Of a stretch of 64,000 nucleotides of DNA, positions 1 to 8,639 are shown piece by piece (position 1 is the stretch's first letter; each line of letters begins with the position of its first letter). The translations under genes and the position numbers were made by a program. The stretch spans positions 186,001-250,000 of the forward strand of contig NZ_FQXT01000005.1 of assembly GCF_900130045.1 (NCBI RefSeq), written 5' to 3'. Under the pieces are notes generated by a model. That model made no database searches, was not told where the DNA came from, and was given only the letters and a program-made list of their open reading frames with translations. This stretch comes from Leeuwenhoekiella palythoae (GTDB taxonomy: Bacteria > Bacteroidota > Bacteroidia > Flavobacteriales > Flavobacteriaceae).

Positions 1-1
1 C

Positions 2-304
2 GCTACTTCGCCTAAAAGTAATGCGTCGTATATGGCGATCAATAAAGCGCAGCAGCTCGTTAAACAAACAGGCGATCTACCTATACCCCTTGCCTTGCGC
101 AATGCGCCTACTAAGCTTATGAAGGAATTGGGTTATGGTGATGAATATAAATACTCTCACGACGGCGCGGGCAACTTTATTGCACAAGAATTTCTTCCGG
201 AGGAGATCGCGAATCAAAAGCTATATGATCCCGGTGCTAACGCACGTGAAGATGGCATTAGAAAATTTCTTAAAAACCGCTGGGGAGACAAGTACAATTA
301 TTAA
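2..304 (+). CDS. rarA: RarA/MgsA AAA+ ATPase, C-terminal end (partial)
   Basis: This is the last 100 codons of a gene that enters from the left edge; the frame is open to base 2, so the Met at base 32 is internal. The C-terminal tetramerisation region of replication-associated recombination protein A is recognisable: LPIPLALRNAPTKLMKELGYG, then YKYSHD and the QEFLPE and YDPG segments that end this family. RarA acts with clamp loader and SSB at stalled replication forks. The Walker motifs lie outside the window. Identification rests on the conserved tail only, but that tail is distinctive. Confidence 0.85.
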   Translation, partial: ATSPKSNASYMAINKAQQLVKQTGDLPIPLALRNAPTKLMKELGYGDEYKYSHDGAGNFIAQEFLPEEIANQKLYDPGANAREDGIRKFLKNRWGDKYNY

Positions 305-343
305 GACTACTTCGAGATCTTATTTCTTTTATCGCGCGGCCAT

Positions 344-401
344 AAAAAAACCTCGTTTCAAAGGTTATTTCTCTCAGCGAAAAACAACATTTAAAACGAG
401 G
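344..401 (-). terminator. Rho-independent terminator with long loop
   Basis: CCTCGTTT (351-358) pairs with AAACGAGG (394-401) around a 35-nt loop. Read on the minus strand the stem is followed by seven T (bases 344-350). It sits 20 bases past the stop of the minus-strand operon ending at 422 and probably also separates it from rarA. Confidence 0.7.
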
Positions 402-421
402 CTCTCTGTAATTCTATGTAT

Positions 422-1321
422 TTACTCCTGTGTAAAAATCATTTTTACCAGTCCGCTTACACCCTTTATTTCGCGTTCTACGGTGAATTCTGTGCCATTG
501 TAGTATCCTACTCCAGTGAATTGTGAGGTATTCACTAAATAAGACCCCGCAGAAGTTTTGGTAGCAGTTCCTATTTTGCTACTTCCTTCATAAACATCAA
601 ATCCATTTGCAGTCGCTCGCATACTAAAAGCTCCATCTGCACTAGTCAACACCGTTTTAATATCTTGTTCAATTTCTGCTTCATTAGTAGCCGCGTTATT
701 TGTTTCTGCATCAATTGCGGTGCTTACTTCTTCCTTGATAACCACATCGCTATTTTTTGGTATTGCTATAACCACAACCTCCTTTTTTGGCGGTTTATTG
801 TTTGCTACTGCATCAACCAGAGTTTGCGGCGCTTCCTCTTCTTCTTCTACCTCTTCTATCAGCTCTGCTCGCTCTACGATGGCATCAGAATACGTATACC
901 CGTATTCTTCTTCAAGTTCTTCAAATGCATCCCTAAAAGCATCCTGATGTCCTCCTTTAAAATCCTTGATCTTACTTTTCCCTTCTGGAAGTACAAAAAC
1001 TTCTTTCCCTCTACAATTCACTAAAGTGATCAAAGCTTTCGTACTCAAAAAACCACTAATATCTGCACGTGCATACAGAGTATTGCATCCTGAAGCATTA
1101 AGATCATCCGGAAGCTGCTCATTTTCTAAATAAGCATCAAAGCCGTATTTAATGAATAAAAAACGAGTCAACGCATTTAGTTCATATTGTCCGGCCTCAT
1201 CCTGAAATTCAAATTTCTGCGGTATAACGATGTATTTATAATCTTTTAGTTCTTGCGCGGAAACCGATGTTAACGAAATGAAAGCGATAAACGCAAGTAA
1301 AATATAGTGTCTTGTATTCAT
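422..1321 (-). CDS. Secreted protein of unknown function, last gene of an envelope operon
   Basis: A 299-residue protein with a clear Sec signal peptide (hydrophobic residues 5-20, cleavage near SVSAQ). Residues 24-130 form a mixed globular domain starting with DYKYIVIPQKFEF. Residues 150-220 are acidic and low in complexity (EEVEEEEEAP), probably a flexible linker, and the C-terminal 70 residues look like a small beta-rich domain (GFDVYEGSSKIGTATKTSAG). I do not recognise a named family. Its start overlaps the stop of the DUF5723 gene by one base (TAATG), so the two are translationally coupled, and a terminator follows directly. A role in the outer membrane or periplasm together with its barrel neighbour is inference. 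Confidence 0.75.
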   Translation of the reverse strand: MNTRHYILLAFIAFISLTSVSAQELKDYKYIVIPQKFEFQDEAGQYELNALTRFLFIKYGFDAYLENEQLPDDLNASGCNTLYARADISGFLSTKALITLVNCRGKEVFVLPEGKSKIKDFKGGHQDAFRDAFEELEEEYGYTYSDAIVERAELIEEVEEEEEAPQTLVDAVANNKPPKKEVVVIAIPKNSDVVIKEEVSTAIDAETNNAATNEAEIEQDIKTVLTSADGAFSMRATANGFDVYEGSSKIGTATKTSAGSYLVNTSQFTGVGYYNGTEFTVEREIKGVSGLVKMIFTQE

Positions 1322-2742
1322 TAGTTTTTATTTGAAATTAATTGTAAACCAATTTGAAAACTGGCTGTATTTGAGTCGGCAATATTTGAATATGAAAGTA
1401 AGTTATCTGCCGCTAAATACACATTAAAACTACGGATTTTAGCAGAAATTAGAAAGCCCACATTTGTGTAGGTAAAAGCATCAATTCCGTATGTAAGTTT
1501 TGTATTTAAGAACGAAGTAAGTGGTGCATCCAAAAATGCCGTCAACCCTGCTTGCACTCCGCGAGGTCGTTTGATCGCCATAGCCTGCAAACCTGTTTTA
1601 AACCGAAAACGATCTTCTTCAGGCTTTAAACAATTACAATCTAAACGCTCACCAAAAGCATAGCTTAGTCCTCCCAGCAAAGTTACTGGGCGCAATACGG
1701 TATATTGAATATCGGCGCGCTCGTCAAAAGTCATATTTTCCCTGAATTCATCCTCGAGATCGGTCCAGTAGGGTCGTATCACCATATTATTATCAACCAC
1801 AGAAGGGAAAATAAATTCAATACCATCAAACGTAAAATCGCCTTCACCATAATACTCATACGTATTGCTGCTATAATGAATAAAACCCAGATCTAGCAGA
1901 CTTCCGCTCACACCCCAGCGTTCATTCAATTTATAAGAAAAACCTAGATCTATACCCGCTCCATAATTTCCGCTGAAGACCGAATTTTGCAGAATTTGCG
2001 ACTGCGAAAATTCTTCAAAGCTTCCGGTTCCTGCAATTTTTAGTCCACCGTCAATATTCGCCAGCCGATGCTCGTAAAAGTTATTTCCGTCTGGCGTAAG
2101 ATAGGTCGTAAAAGTCCCCGTGTTGGTTGTGCTTTCAGCGCTGAGCATTCCGCTGTAAATCTTAAATCGGCCGCCTAGCGTAAGACGCTCATTGATCTTT
2201 TTATTCATCCCAATATGAAAAACAGAAACCATTTCGGCTCTGGCTTTAATATCTGAAGCTTTAAAAGAATAGCCCAAATTTTGTTGATTCCCTTCATAGG
2301 CTAGGGTAGCCATATCCTTAGGAAAATAAGCAACTGCGTCTAGCGCTTCGTACCAACCAAAAGAGATGTAATTCCCTTTTTTATTCCGAAAGCCGGCACT
2401 TAAAATTTCGAGATTCTGATGAAGCACTCCATAATCTTTATTGGTCAGTTGGTCTGCCTTTGCACGAATACGGGTATTAATTTCAGTATTCTCATTCACT
2501 TGAAAGATATCGTAAACCGAAACATTTCTCAGGCCTACACCTACTCCAATTCCGCTCAATAACGGTATCCCTAAATGCTTATCAAAGTCAACTTCATTAC
2601 CGGGATTTAGCATTAAACTCTGCGGAAGATAGTCTGCATCATACAACTGCGGAATTTGCGCAACGGTTTTAAAAGCGCTGATCAGCATTAAAAAAAGTAG
2701 TCCAACTTTACAATTCAACGGTATATGCTGCTTTTGATTCAA
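1321..2742 (-). CDS. DUF5723-type outer-membrane beta-barrel protein
   Basis: A 473-residue exported protein: signal peptide at residues 15-28 ending FKTVAQ, then the DUF5723 opening with LPQSLMLNPGNEVDF and a run of alternating aromatic/glycine strands (GVGLRNVSVYDIF, GGRFKIYSGML, GAGIDLGFSYKLNERWGVSGSLLDLGFI). The end of the chain is again beta-strand-like, as expected for a barrel. The function of the family is unknown. The gene overlaps the upstream lipoprotein gene by 35 bases and the downstream secreted protein by one base, so all three form one operon and probably one envelope assembly. Confidence 0.8.
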   Translation of the reverse strand: MNQKQHIPLNCKVGLLFLMLISAFKTVAQIPQLYDADYLPQSLMLNPGNEVDFDKHLGIPLLSGIGVGVGLRNVSVYDIFQVNENTEINTRIRAKADQLTNKDYGVLHQNLEILSAGFRNKKGNYISFGWYEALDAVAYFPKDMATLAYEGNQQNLGYSFKASDIKARAEMVSVFHIGMNKKINERLTLGGRFKIYSGMLSAESTTNTGTFTTYLTPDGNNFYEHRLANIDGGLKIAGTGSFEEFSQSQILQNSVFSGNYGAGIDLGFSYKLNERWGVSGSLLDLGFIHYSSNTYEYYGEGDFTFDGIEFIFPSVVDNNMVIRPYWTDLEDEFRENMTFDERADIQYTVLRPVTLLGGLSYAFGERLDCNCLKPEEDRFRFKTGLQAMAIKRPRGVQAGLTAFLDAPLTSFLNTKLTYGIDAFTYTNVGFLISAKIRSFNVYLAADNLLSYSNIADSNTASFQIGLQLISNKN

Positions 2743-3247
2743 AGGTTAAACTACCTACAATCGGGGAGCCTTCGGTATTTAAATAATATTCAACCAGCAC
2801 ATTATCTGCATTGGTAATATTATCAATCGCAGCCCCTTCTTTGACTACTTCATATTCAGAAATAACTTCAGTCCCGTCCGGGCTTCCGGCCGCTTCAAGA
2901 GCAATAGATTCTCGGGTTACACCGGCGCTGTCGTTAAACTTAATCACCGCAGTAAGATCTTGCGGAAATGTGTTGGTCATTTTAAAAGCAAAAACAATCT
3001 TTATCAAATGATTCTGAAAAAACGGATCGTCTAAAAAATCTAGTTTTACCGCTTCAACAACGCCGGTTTGTTGCAATTGCCCGGTACCGTCTACAAAAGT
3101 ATCTTGATTGAGCGTAAAATAAACCAGATCTATATCTTGAGTACTGGTTAAAGAAACTTCGTTGGCCTGATCAAAGTCAACTTGCTCTGAACAACCTAAA
3201 AACAAGCCGGTAAGTAAGAATAGAAAATGAGTAAAGCGTAGTTTCAT
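2708..3247 (-). CDS. Small lipoprotein, first gene of an envelope operon
   Basis: A 179-residue protein with a lipobox: a hydrophobic stretch followed by LFLGCSEQ, with the lipidated cysteine at residue 19. The remainder is beta-rich (LVYFTLNQDTFVDG, KIVFAFKMTNTFPQDLTAVIKF) and reads like one Ig-like or jelly-roll domain. No named family is recognised. It overlaps the following barrel gene by 35 bases. Lipoprotein, barrel and soluble exported partner in overlapping order suggests a complex in the outer membrane, which is inference. Confidence 0.7.
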   Translation of the reverse strand: MKLRFTHFLFLLTGLFLGCSEQVDFDQANEVSLTSTQDIDLVYFTLNQDTFVDGTGQLQQTGVVEAVKLDFLDDPFFQNHLIKIVFAFKMTNTFPQDLTAVIKFNDSAGVTRESIALEAAGSPDGTEVISEYEVVKEGAAIDNITNADNVLVEYYLNTEGSPIVGSLTFESKAAYTVEL

Positions 3248-3292
3248 TAGAAGGGGTATAAAGCAAAATAACGCTCTTTTTCTTCAAATAGT

Positions 3293-3985
3293 TTATAAAT
3301 AACGACTTATATCGCTTAAAAAATCAATTTTATGAATGTGCGGTGGTAGTACGGTTTTATGATAGTTAAAACAGATGCTACGCATACCTACATTAAGCGC
3401 ACCTTCTATATCTGCTTCATAATTATCACCAATCATCAAACTGTTTCCTGGCACCGCAGCAGCTTGATCCATCGCGTGAAGAAAAATCTTCGAGTCTGGC
3501 TTTTTGACACCTACAGACTCGCTACTGGTCACCGTTTTAAAATAGTGATCAATCTTCGAGTTTTGTAATTTAAGCTGTTGCACTTCTTGAAATCCGTTTG
3601 TGATAATATGGAGTTTAAAGCGCTTATGCAAATCTTCTAACTGCTCTACAGCATCATCAAATAAATAGTTATGCTTTGGCAAATAATCAATATAATCCAC
3701 CGAAAGCCTATCGATCAAATGATCGTCAATGGAAACCCCAATTGCTTTGAAGCTATTTTTTAGTCTTCCGTAGCGCAACTGCTCTTTGGTAATTCGAGAT
3801 TCGCGATAATATTTCCAATATTGAAAATTTATAGGCTCATAAGCTTCCAGAAAGTCATCAATCGCAACATCAATTTTATTCTTTTGAAAAATATCTGCAA
3901 AAGCTAATCTGGAATTTCGGTCAAAATCCCAAAGGGTGTGATCCAGATCAAAAAAAATGTGCTCTATGTCTTTGATTTTAGTCAT
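3293..3985 (-). CDS. yjjG: YjjG-family HAD pyrimidine 5'-nucleotidase
   Basis: A 230-residue cytosolic phosphatase of the haloacid dehalogenase superfamily. Motif I is FFDLDHTLWDFD (nucleophile Asp13, acid Asp15), motif II is IITNG, motif III the lysine in VGVKKPDSKIF, motif IV MIGDNYEADI. The DHTLWDFD signature and the alpha-helical cap point to the YjjG/YfnB group, which dephosphorylates (often non-canonical) pyrimidine and other nucleoside monophosphates. The start overlaps the upstream deacetylase-like gene by 8 bases, so the two are cotranscribed, though no functional link is evident. Confidence 0.8.
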   Translation of the reverse strand: MTKIKDIEHIFFDLDHTLWDFDRNSRLAFADIFQKNKIDVAIDDFLEAYEPINFQYWKYYRESRITKEQLRYGRLKNSFKAIGVSIDDHLIDRLSVDYIDYLPKHNYLFDDAVEQLEDLHKRFKLHIITNGFQEVQQLKLQNSKIDHYFKTVTSSESVGVKKPDSKIFLHAMDQAAAVPGNSLMIGDNYEADIEGALNVGMRSICFNYHKTVLPPHIHKIDFLSDISRYL

Positions 3986-5282
3986 TTACTAATTCTCTAA
4001 AAAATTGTTTCCACTGGCCTTGATCCTGACCTTTACCTGTGACTGATTTATTTCTGAAACTAAACACAAAACTTCCCTTTACCTGTTCTACCTGTTTTTT
4101 CATTTCAAAAAAAGTATCAAGCTCCTGATTAAGTTCTTTTTCATCAGAAGCACTGCTTTCAAATGCCGAAGCTTGCGCACAAATAGGATGAATGAGCAAC
4201 GGAGTTATCGTCTCATAATCGAGATCATAAAAATTAAACGGAGTGCAGGTTCCTGCTCTGAAACCCAAATATTCAGGATACCCCATAGAATAATCGTTTT
4301 TCATCTCTAACTGAATCATTTCGCGGTAATGTTCAGGAAGACTCTGCATATACTTGCTACAACGTACAGCACTTAATTGTTTATTGGTAATCCCCTCAAT
4401 TCTTTTCTTTTCTAACTTCATTTGGCGTTTTACTGATAACGCCTCTTTAGATAACAACAAACCTACTTCGCTGTAATCGCCCACCATTTTAATAAGCTCT
4501 CTAAAGGTTTTCTTATTGTATCTGATGTTCCGTGTGTAGGTCGAATAATTACCTACCATAAAGAAGAAAACAAACTTAAACTTGGCGTTCTTTTGCACGT
4601 TGATCAACCAACTGAAGGTATCATAAGGATCTTTACGCAAGCCAAGGTTCACCCGTAAGCGCAGCCAGATTCTGCTGAACTGCAAATGCACCAGATCAAT
4701 TAAAAAACTGGTCACCCACCGCATAATGCCAATGCCGTACATCTCATAAGCCTGCTCAACATCTACCAATGCCTGAAAACTGAATTTACGCTGCTCAAAA
4801 GGATAATCAGGATATTTCTCTAAAAGTACTTCTTTAAAATATCCTGCCCAGATATCAATAACCGGTTGGGTTAAAATCTCCTCTTGATAAGCAAGACTTT
4901 CGGTAGCCGGAAACCGGCCTTGTTCATCCTTTACGTGAGGTAAAAACTCTTCATATCGACTAAGAAGCACAAAGGCCGCAGCAAATATATCAAAGGGTAG
5001 CGCGCTTTTAGTTCCGGTCACAAAAAAACACTTTGTTTCTCGCCAAGGCTGCATATTGATCTCAATATCTGTGATGCCTTGTTCAAATAAAACCTCCTGA
5101 CTTTTTATATGCAACTCTTTCCCTAGCGGTTTACTGGTGTACGAAAGCTTCAAACTATCGTGCACGATAAACTCGTCTACCGCGGTGGTGAATTTTACAG
5201 GAATCCCAAGAATATTGGTGCAGATATGCTTAAAGGTATATCGCAATCTTGGGGTGATTTTATGCGTGTAAATAAGAAGCAT
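3978..5282 (-). CDS. Polysaccharide deacetylase-like protein (flavobacterial type)
   Basis: A 434-residue protein without signal peptide. Near the N-terminus it carries the pattern seen in flavobacterial proteins named polysaccharide deacetylase family: LLIYTHKITPRLRYTFKHI, then FAAAFVLLSRYEEFLPH, and FQALVDVEQAYEMYG where the family has its first catalytic aspartates. The usual NodB-type HxxxH signature is not obvious to me; the middle (residues 205-290) is rich in basic residues. Activity on a surface or peptidoglycan carbohydrate is therefore inferred from family resemblance only. It is followed with overlap by the YjjG-type phosphatase. Confidence 0.55.
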   Translation of the reverse strand: MLLIYTHKITPRLRYTFKHICTNILGIPVKFTTAVDEFIVHDSLKLSYTSKPLGKELHIKSQEVLFEQGITDIEINMQPWRETKCFFVTGTKSALPFDIFAAAFVLLSRYEEFLPHVKDEQGRFPATESLAYQEEILTQPVIDIWAGYFKEVLLEKYPDYPFEQRKFSFQALVDVEQAYEMYGIGIMRWVTSFLIDLVHLQFSRIWLRLRVNLGLRKDPYDTFSWLINVQKNAKFKFVFFFMVGNYSTYTRNIRYNKKTFRELIKMVGDYSEVGLLLSKEALSVKRQMKLEKKRIEGITNKQLSAVRCSKYMQSLPEHYREMIQLEMKNDYSMGYPEYLGFRAGTCTPFNFYDLDYETITPLLIHPICAQASAFESSASDEKELNQELDTFFEMKKQVEQVKGSFVFSFRNKSVTGKGQDQGQWKQFFRELVND

Positions 5283-5333
5283 AAGTAGTTTTATAGCGGC
5301 AATTTCCGCAATTTTTAATTAAAGCGGAAGGAA

Positions 5334-6032
5334 TTACAGCAAACCTTCGTCAGCAAAGCTAAAATAGGAATTTTCAGTAATGATAAGATGGTCTAGCACT
5401 TTAATATCGAGGCTGGCCGCCGCTGTTTTTAATTTTGAAGTAATCGCCTTATCGGCCTCACTAGGACGCAAACCGCCTGATGGGTGATTGTGTGCGAGAA
5501 TCAAAGATACTGCTCCGCGTTCTAAAGCCAGTTTTAACACCAATCTGACATCGACCAATGTGCCTGTCATTCCGCCTTTGCTTAATTGATGTTTGTGTAA
5601 AACCTTATTAGAGTTATTAAGGTATAGAATCCAGAATTCTTCGTGCGGCAGTTCACCTAAAATAGGTTGCAGCAATCTAAAAACCGCGTGACTGCCCGTG
5701 ATCTTAGTAGGCTCTTCGGCTTTATCGGTTTGCCTCCTGCGACCCAATTCGGTGGCGGCGGCAATACTCACCGCCTTAGCCTCGCCAATACCTTTAAATT
5801 TCATAAGCTGTGAAAGGCTCAGTTTGCCTAAAGCATTCAAGTTATGATCTACCGAAGCAAGAATACGCTTGCTCAATGCTACTGCGCTTTCATTTCGACT
5901 TCCGGAACCGATTAATATTGCCACAAGCTCTGCGTCGCTGAGTGCATCTTTTCCTTTTTGTAATAATTTTTCCCGAGGACGATCATCTAAAGACCACTGT
6001 TTGATAGAAAAACTTTCTGAATTCTGCTGCAT
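5334..6032 (-). CDS. radC: RadC-family JAB/MPN protein
   Basis: A 232-residue protein with an N-terminal helix-hairpin-helix region (LGKLSLSQLMKFKGIGEAKAVSIAAA, shown here in part as FKGIGEAKA) and a C-terminal JAB1/MPN domain carrying the metal motif HNHPSG followed by SEAD. These are the hallmarks of chromosomal RadC. The family was named for DNA repair, but its biochemical role remains unsettled; a metal-dependent nuclease or isopeptidase-like activity has been suggested. Length is normal. It stands alone between a divergent plus-strand gene and the deacetylase-like gene. Confidence 0.92.
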   Translation of the reverse strand: MQQNSESFSIKQWSLDDRPREKLLQKGKDALSDAELVAILIGSGSRNESAVALSKRILASVDHNLNALGKLSLSQLMKFKGIGEAKAVSIAAATELGRRRQTDKAEEPTKITGSHAVFRLLQPILGELPHEEFWILYLNNSNKVLHKHQLSKGGMTGTLVDVRLVLKLALERGAVSLILAHNHPSGGLRPSEADKAITSKLKTAAASLDIKVLDHLIITENSYFSFADEGLL

Positions 6033-6130
6033 AATAATTCGTCTAAATTCTACGGAACTCGTGGGGCAGCGATCCTTGTCTAAAATTAAAAAATGTATTT
6101 TTAGATTTCAGTTATTAATCGAAAAATAAA

Positions 6131-6574
6131 ATGGAAAGTCTCTTTACAACAGAAAGTTACGCTAAAACCCTTGATCGAATAGATGCCTTAACGCCTAGTC
6201 AAAAGCCACAGTGGGGAAAGATGACTGTAAGACAGATGCTGGCGCATTGTCAAAAACCTTTAGAGATTGCACTTTACAATAAAGATTTTGGGCTGAAATC
6301 TAATTTTTTGATTAGAACATTTTTTAAAAAGGCGATGTATGACGACAGTTCCTTCAGAAAAAATATGCCTACTCCCAAGCGTTTTAAAGTTAGTGAGCCT
6401 AAAGATTTTACTACTGAAAAAGCCGCACTTAAAGAATTGATTGAAGCATTTTATCAACTAACTCCAAATGCTCACTTAGAGCCGCATCCGGTTTTTGGCA
6501 AACTCACTACTGACCAATGGGGAAAATTGCAGTATAAACATCTGGATCATCATCTTAACCAATTTGGCGTATGA
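6131..6574 (+). CDS. DUF1569 (DinB-like four-helix) protein
   Basis: A 147-residue cytosolic protein with the DUF1569 pattern: LTPSQKPQWGKMTVRQMLAHC near residues 20-40 and a C-terminal HPVFGKLTTDQWGKLQYKHLDHHLNQFG with the three histidines expected of the DinB/YfiT metal-binding fold. The substrate is unknown; relatives are thiol-dependent transferases. Its stop overlaps the start of the PaiB-like gene by 4 bases (ATGA), so the two form a coupled pair. Confidence 0.8.
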   Translation: MESLFTTESYAKTLDRIDALTPSQKPQWGKMTVRQMLAHCQKPLEIALYNKDFGLKSNFLIRTFFKKAMYDDSSFRKNMPTPKRFKVSEPKDFTTEKAALKELIEAFYQLTPNAHLEPHPVFGKLTTDQWGKLQYKHLDHHLNQFGV

Positions 6575-7197
6575 GCACATATCCTCCGGCACATCATCAG
6601 GAAGCCTACTTTAAGAATATTATACAAACGCTTAAAACCTTTCCGTTAGCTACGTTGATCACGGTAGAAAACGAGCGTCCTGTGATCACTCATTTACCAT
6701 TGAGATATGTTGCCGATAAGGGCTACGGAAAACTTATAGGTCATATAGATAACAACAATCCGCAAGTTCCACATTTGGCTGAAGGTTCACAGGTAACTGT
6801 ACTTTTTAACGGCCCGGACACCTATATTTCACCAAGTATTTATACCACTTCACAATTGCCCACGTGGAATTACATTAAAATACATTTAGAGACAAAAGTT
6901 GTAAAAACACTCACTAATGAAGGGTTGAAAAGTGAGATGGTCGCGCTTACCTCTTTTTTAGAAGGTAAAGAACAGCGCTACAGGCTTGAACAAACAGACC
7001 CAAGAGTTGAAACCTTCGTAAACTATGTTACCGGATTTGAATTGCAAATAACCGCCTGGGAAGGAAAATTTAAACTCTCTCAAGATAAAAACAGTATAGA
7101 TCAAGAAAAAGCAAAACAAGCGCTAACCAACAACTACGCAGATCTGATGGAAGACTATTTGACAGCAATCTATAGCCGGCACATCACCAAGGGCTAA
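6571..7197 (+). CDS. PaiB-family FMN-binding protein
   Basis: A 208-residue protein of the PaiB / FMN-binding split-barrel family: YPPAHHQEAYFKNIIQTLKTFPLATLIT at the start (shown here in part as YPPAHH), HLPLRY, GHIDNNNPQ, and VLFNGPDTYISPSIY followed by VPTWNY-like LPTWNY, all conserved in PaiB. Bacillus PaiB was described as a negative regulator of sporulation genes; the flavobacterial proteins probably bind FMN or heme as oxidoreductase-like proteins. Coupled by overlap to the preceding DUF1569 gene, and convergent with mpl two bases away. Confidence 0.85.
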   Translation: MSTYPPAHHQEAYFKNIIQTLKTFPLATLITVENERPVITHLPLRYVADKGYGKLIGHIDNNNPQVPHLAEGSQVTVLFNGPDTYISPSIYTTSQLPTWNYIKIHLETKVVKTLTNEGLKSEMVALTSFLEGKEQRYRLEQTDPRVETFVNYVTGFELQITAWEGKFKLSQDKNSIDQEKAKQALTNNYADLMEDYLTAIYSRHITKG

Positions 7198-7198
7198 T

Positions 7199-8557
7199 TT
7201 ACTTTGCCAGCAGATCTTGAACACTGTCAAAATCCAACCCTCCGTAATTGCCACTACTCATAAGTAACAACACCGCATTGTCAAAAGATTTAGTATCTAA
7301 GTAGGTTTTAAAATCTTCAGCGTCTGTAAAAATGCTTAGGTCATCACGATCAAATGCAGTTGCAATTTGATTCTCGCTAATCGCCTCTAACTTTTTGAGC
7401 GCTACTGCTTCGGGCGTGTAAAAGACTACTGCTTCTTCAGCTGCATCTAAAGCGCCTTTATAGCCTTTGATAAACTCGGCATTTAGACTGCTGTAGGTAT
7501 GCAATTCTAGACAGGCGATCAGCTTTTTATCAGGATATTGATTTTTTACAGCTTTAGTAGTTGCTGCAACTTTACTGGGCGAATGAGCAAAATCTTTATA
7601 GGCGATCGCATCAGCAGTCTCACCGATCTTTTCCAAGCGTTTGGCTGCACCTTCAAAACTGGCAATGGCTTCATAAAAATCATCTTCATCAACACCCATA
7701 TGCTGGCAAATCCATTTTGCTCCTGCAAGATTGCTCAGGTTATGTTTCCCGAAAACGGAAATAGGCATTGGTCCTTCTGGAGTTTCTAACAGGGTTTCCC
7801 CTGATTCGATTGTGTACTCCGGTGTTGCGTAAGCGTGCTTTCTGGTGGGTGCTGTTGCTGCCTCGGCAATGCGTTTTACCTCAGCATCTTCTTCATTATA
7901 AACTAATATTCCGCCTCGCGAAATAGAATCAGCAAAGATTTCAAATTGCTCAACATAATTCTCGTACGTAGGAAAAACGTTTACGTGATCCCAAGCAATA
8001 CCGCTAATCAAGGCAATGTTTGGCTTATATAAATGAAATTTCGGACGGCGATCAATAGGTGAGGATAAGTACTCATCCCCTTCCAACAGAATAAAATCAT
8101 TTTCTTCGGTTAGATGCACCATAGTTTCAAAACCCGGCAACTGCGCGCCCACCATAAAATCTACCTCACGATCGTGGTAATGCAACACATGCAAGATCAT
8201 TGAAGTAATGGTTGTTTTTCCATGAGAACCGCCGATAACCACTCGGGTTTTTTCTTTAGACTGCTCGTAAAGAAACTCAGGATAACTGTAGATCTTTATG
8301 CCCAACTCCTGCGCTTTAAGCAATTCAGGATTGTCTGGTTTTGCGTGCATTCCCAGGATTACAGCATCAAGTTGATCATCAATTTTTTCTGGAAACCATC
8401 CCATCTCTACAGGAAGCAGGTCATATTTAGCCAATCGGGATTTTGAGGGTTCAAAAATAGCATCATCACTTCCGCTTACTTCATATCCTTTATGATGTAG
8501 GGCTAAAGCCAAATTGTGCATTGCACTTCCTCCAATCGCTATAAAATGTACTCGCAT
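7199..8557 (-). CDS. mpl: UDP-MurNAc tripeptide ligase Mpl (peptidoglycan recycling)
   Basis: A 452-residue Mur-family ligase. The N-terminal Rossmann part (FIAIGGSAMHNLALALHHKG) resembles MurC, the ATP loop is GGSHGKTTITSM, and the central domain has LLEGDEYLSSPIDRRPKF, typical of Mpl rather than MurC. Mpl reattaches recycled L-Ala-gamma-D-Glu-meso-DAP to UDP-MurNAc in the cytosol. Length fits the family. It ends two bases from the convergent PaiB-like gene, so no room is left for a separate terminator between them. Confidence 0.88.
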   Translation of the reverse strand: MRVHFIAIGGSAMHNLALALHHKGYEVSGSDDAIFEPSKSRLAKYDLLPVEMGWFPEKIDDQLDAVILGMHAKPDNPELLKAQELGIKIYSYPEFLYEQSKEKTRVVIGGSHGKTTITSMILHVLHYHDREVDFMVGAQLPGFETMVHLTEENDFILLEGDEYLSSPIDRRPKFHLYKPNIALISGIAWDHVNVFPTYENYVEQFEIFADSISRGGILVYNEEDAEVKRIAEAATAPTRKHAYATPEYTIESGETLLETPEGPMPISVFGKHNLSNLAGAKWICQHMGVDEDDFYEAIASFEGAAKRLEKIGETADAIAYKDFAHSPSKVAATTKAVKNQYPDKKLIACLELHTYSSLNAEFIKGYKGALDAAEEAVVFYTPEAVALKKLEAISENQIATAFDRDDLSIFTDAEDFKTYLDTKSFDNAVLLLMSSGNYGGLDFDSVQDLLAK

Positions 8558-8639
8558 AATCCTGTATAGACTCTTTAAAATAGAATCTGCAAGTTAAGAA
8601 ATCGCAGTTTTAGAAAAGGAATTAAAACAGGTTTCTACC

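Noticed and set aside
665-1024. Plus-strand ORFs opposite the secreted protein gene at 422-1321
   Set aside because: They are complements of its acidic low-complexity linker and have no start context or family resemblance.
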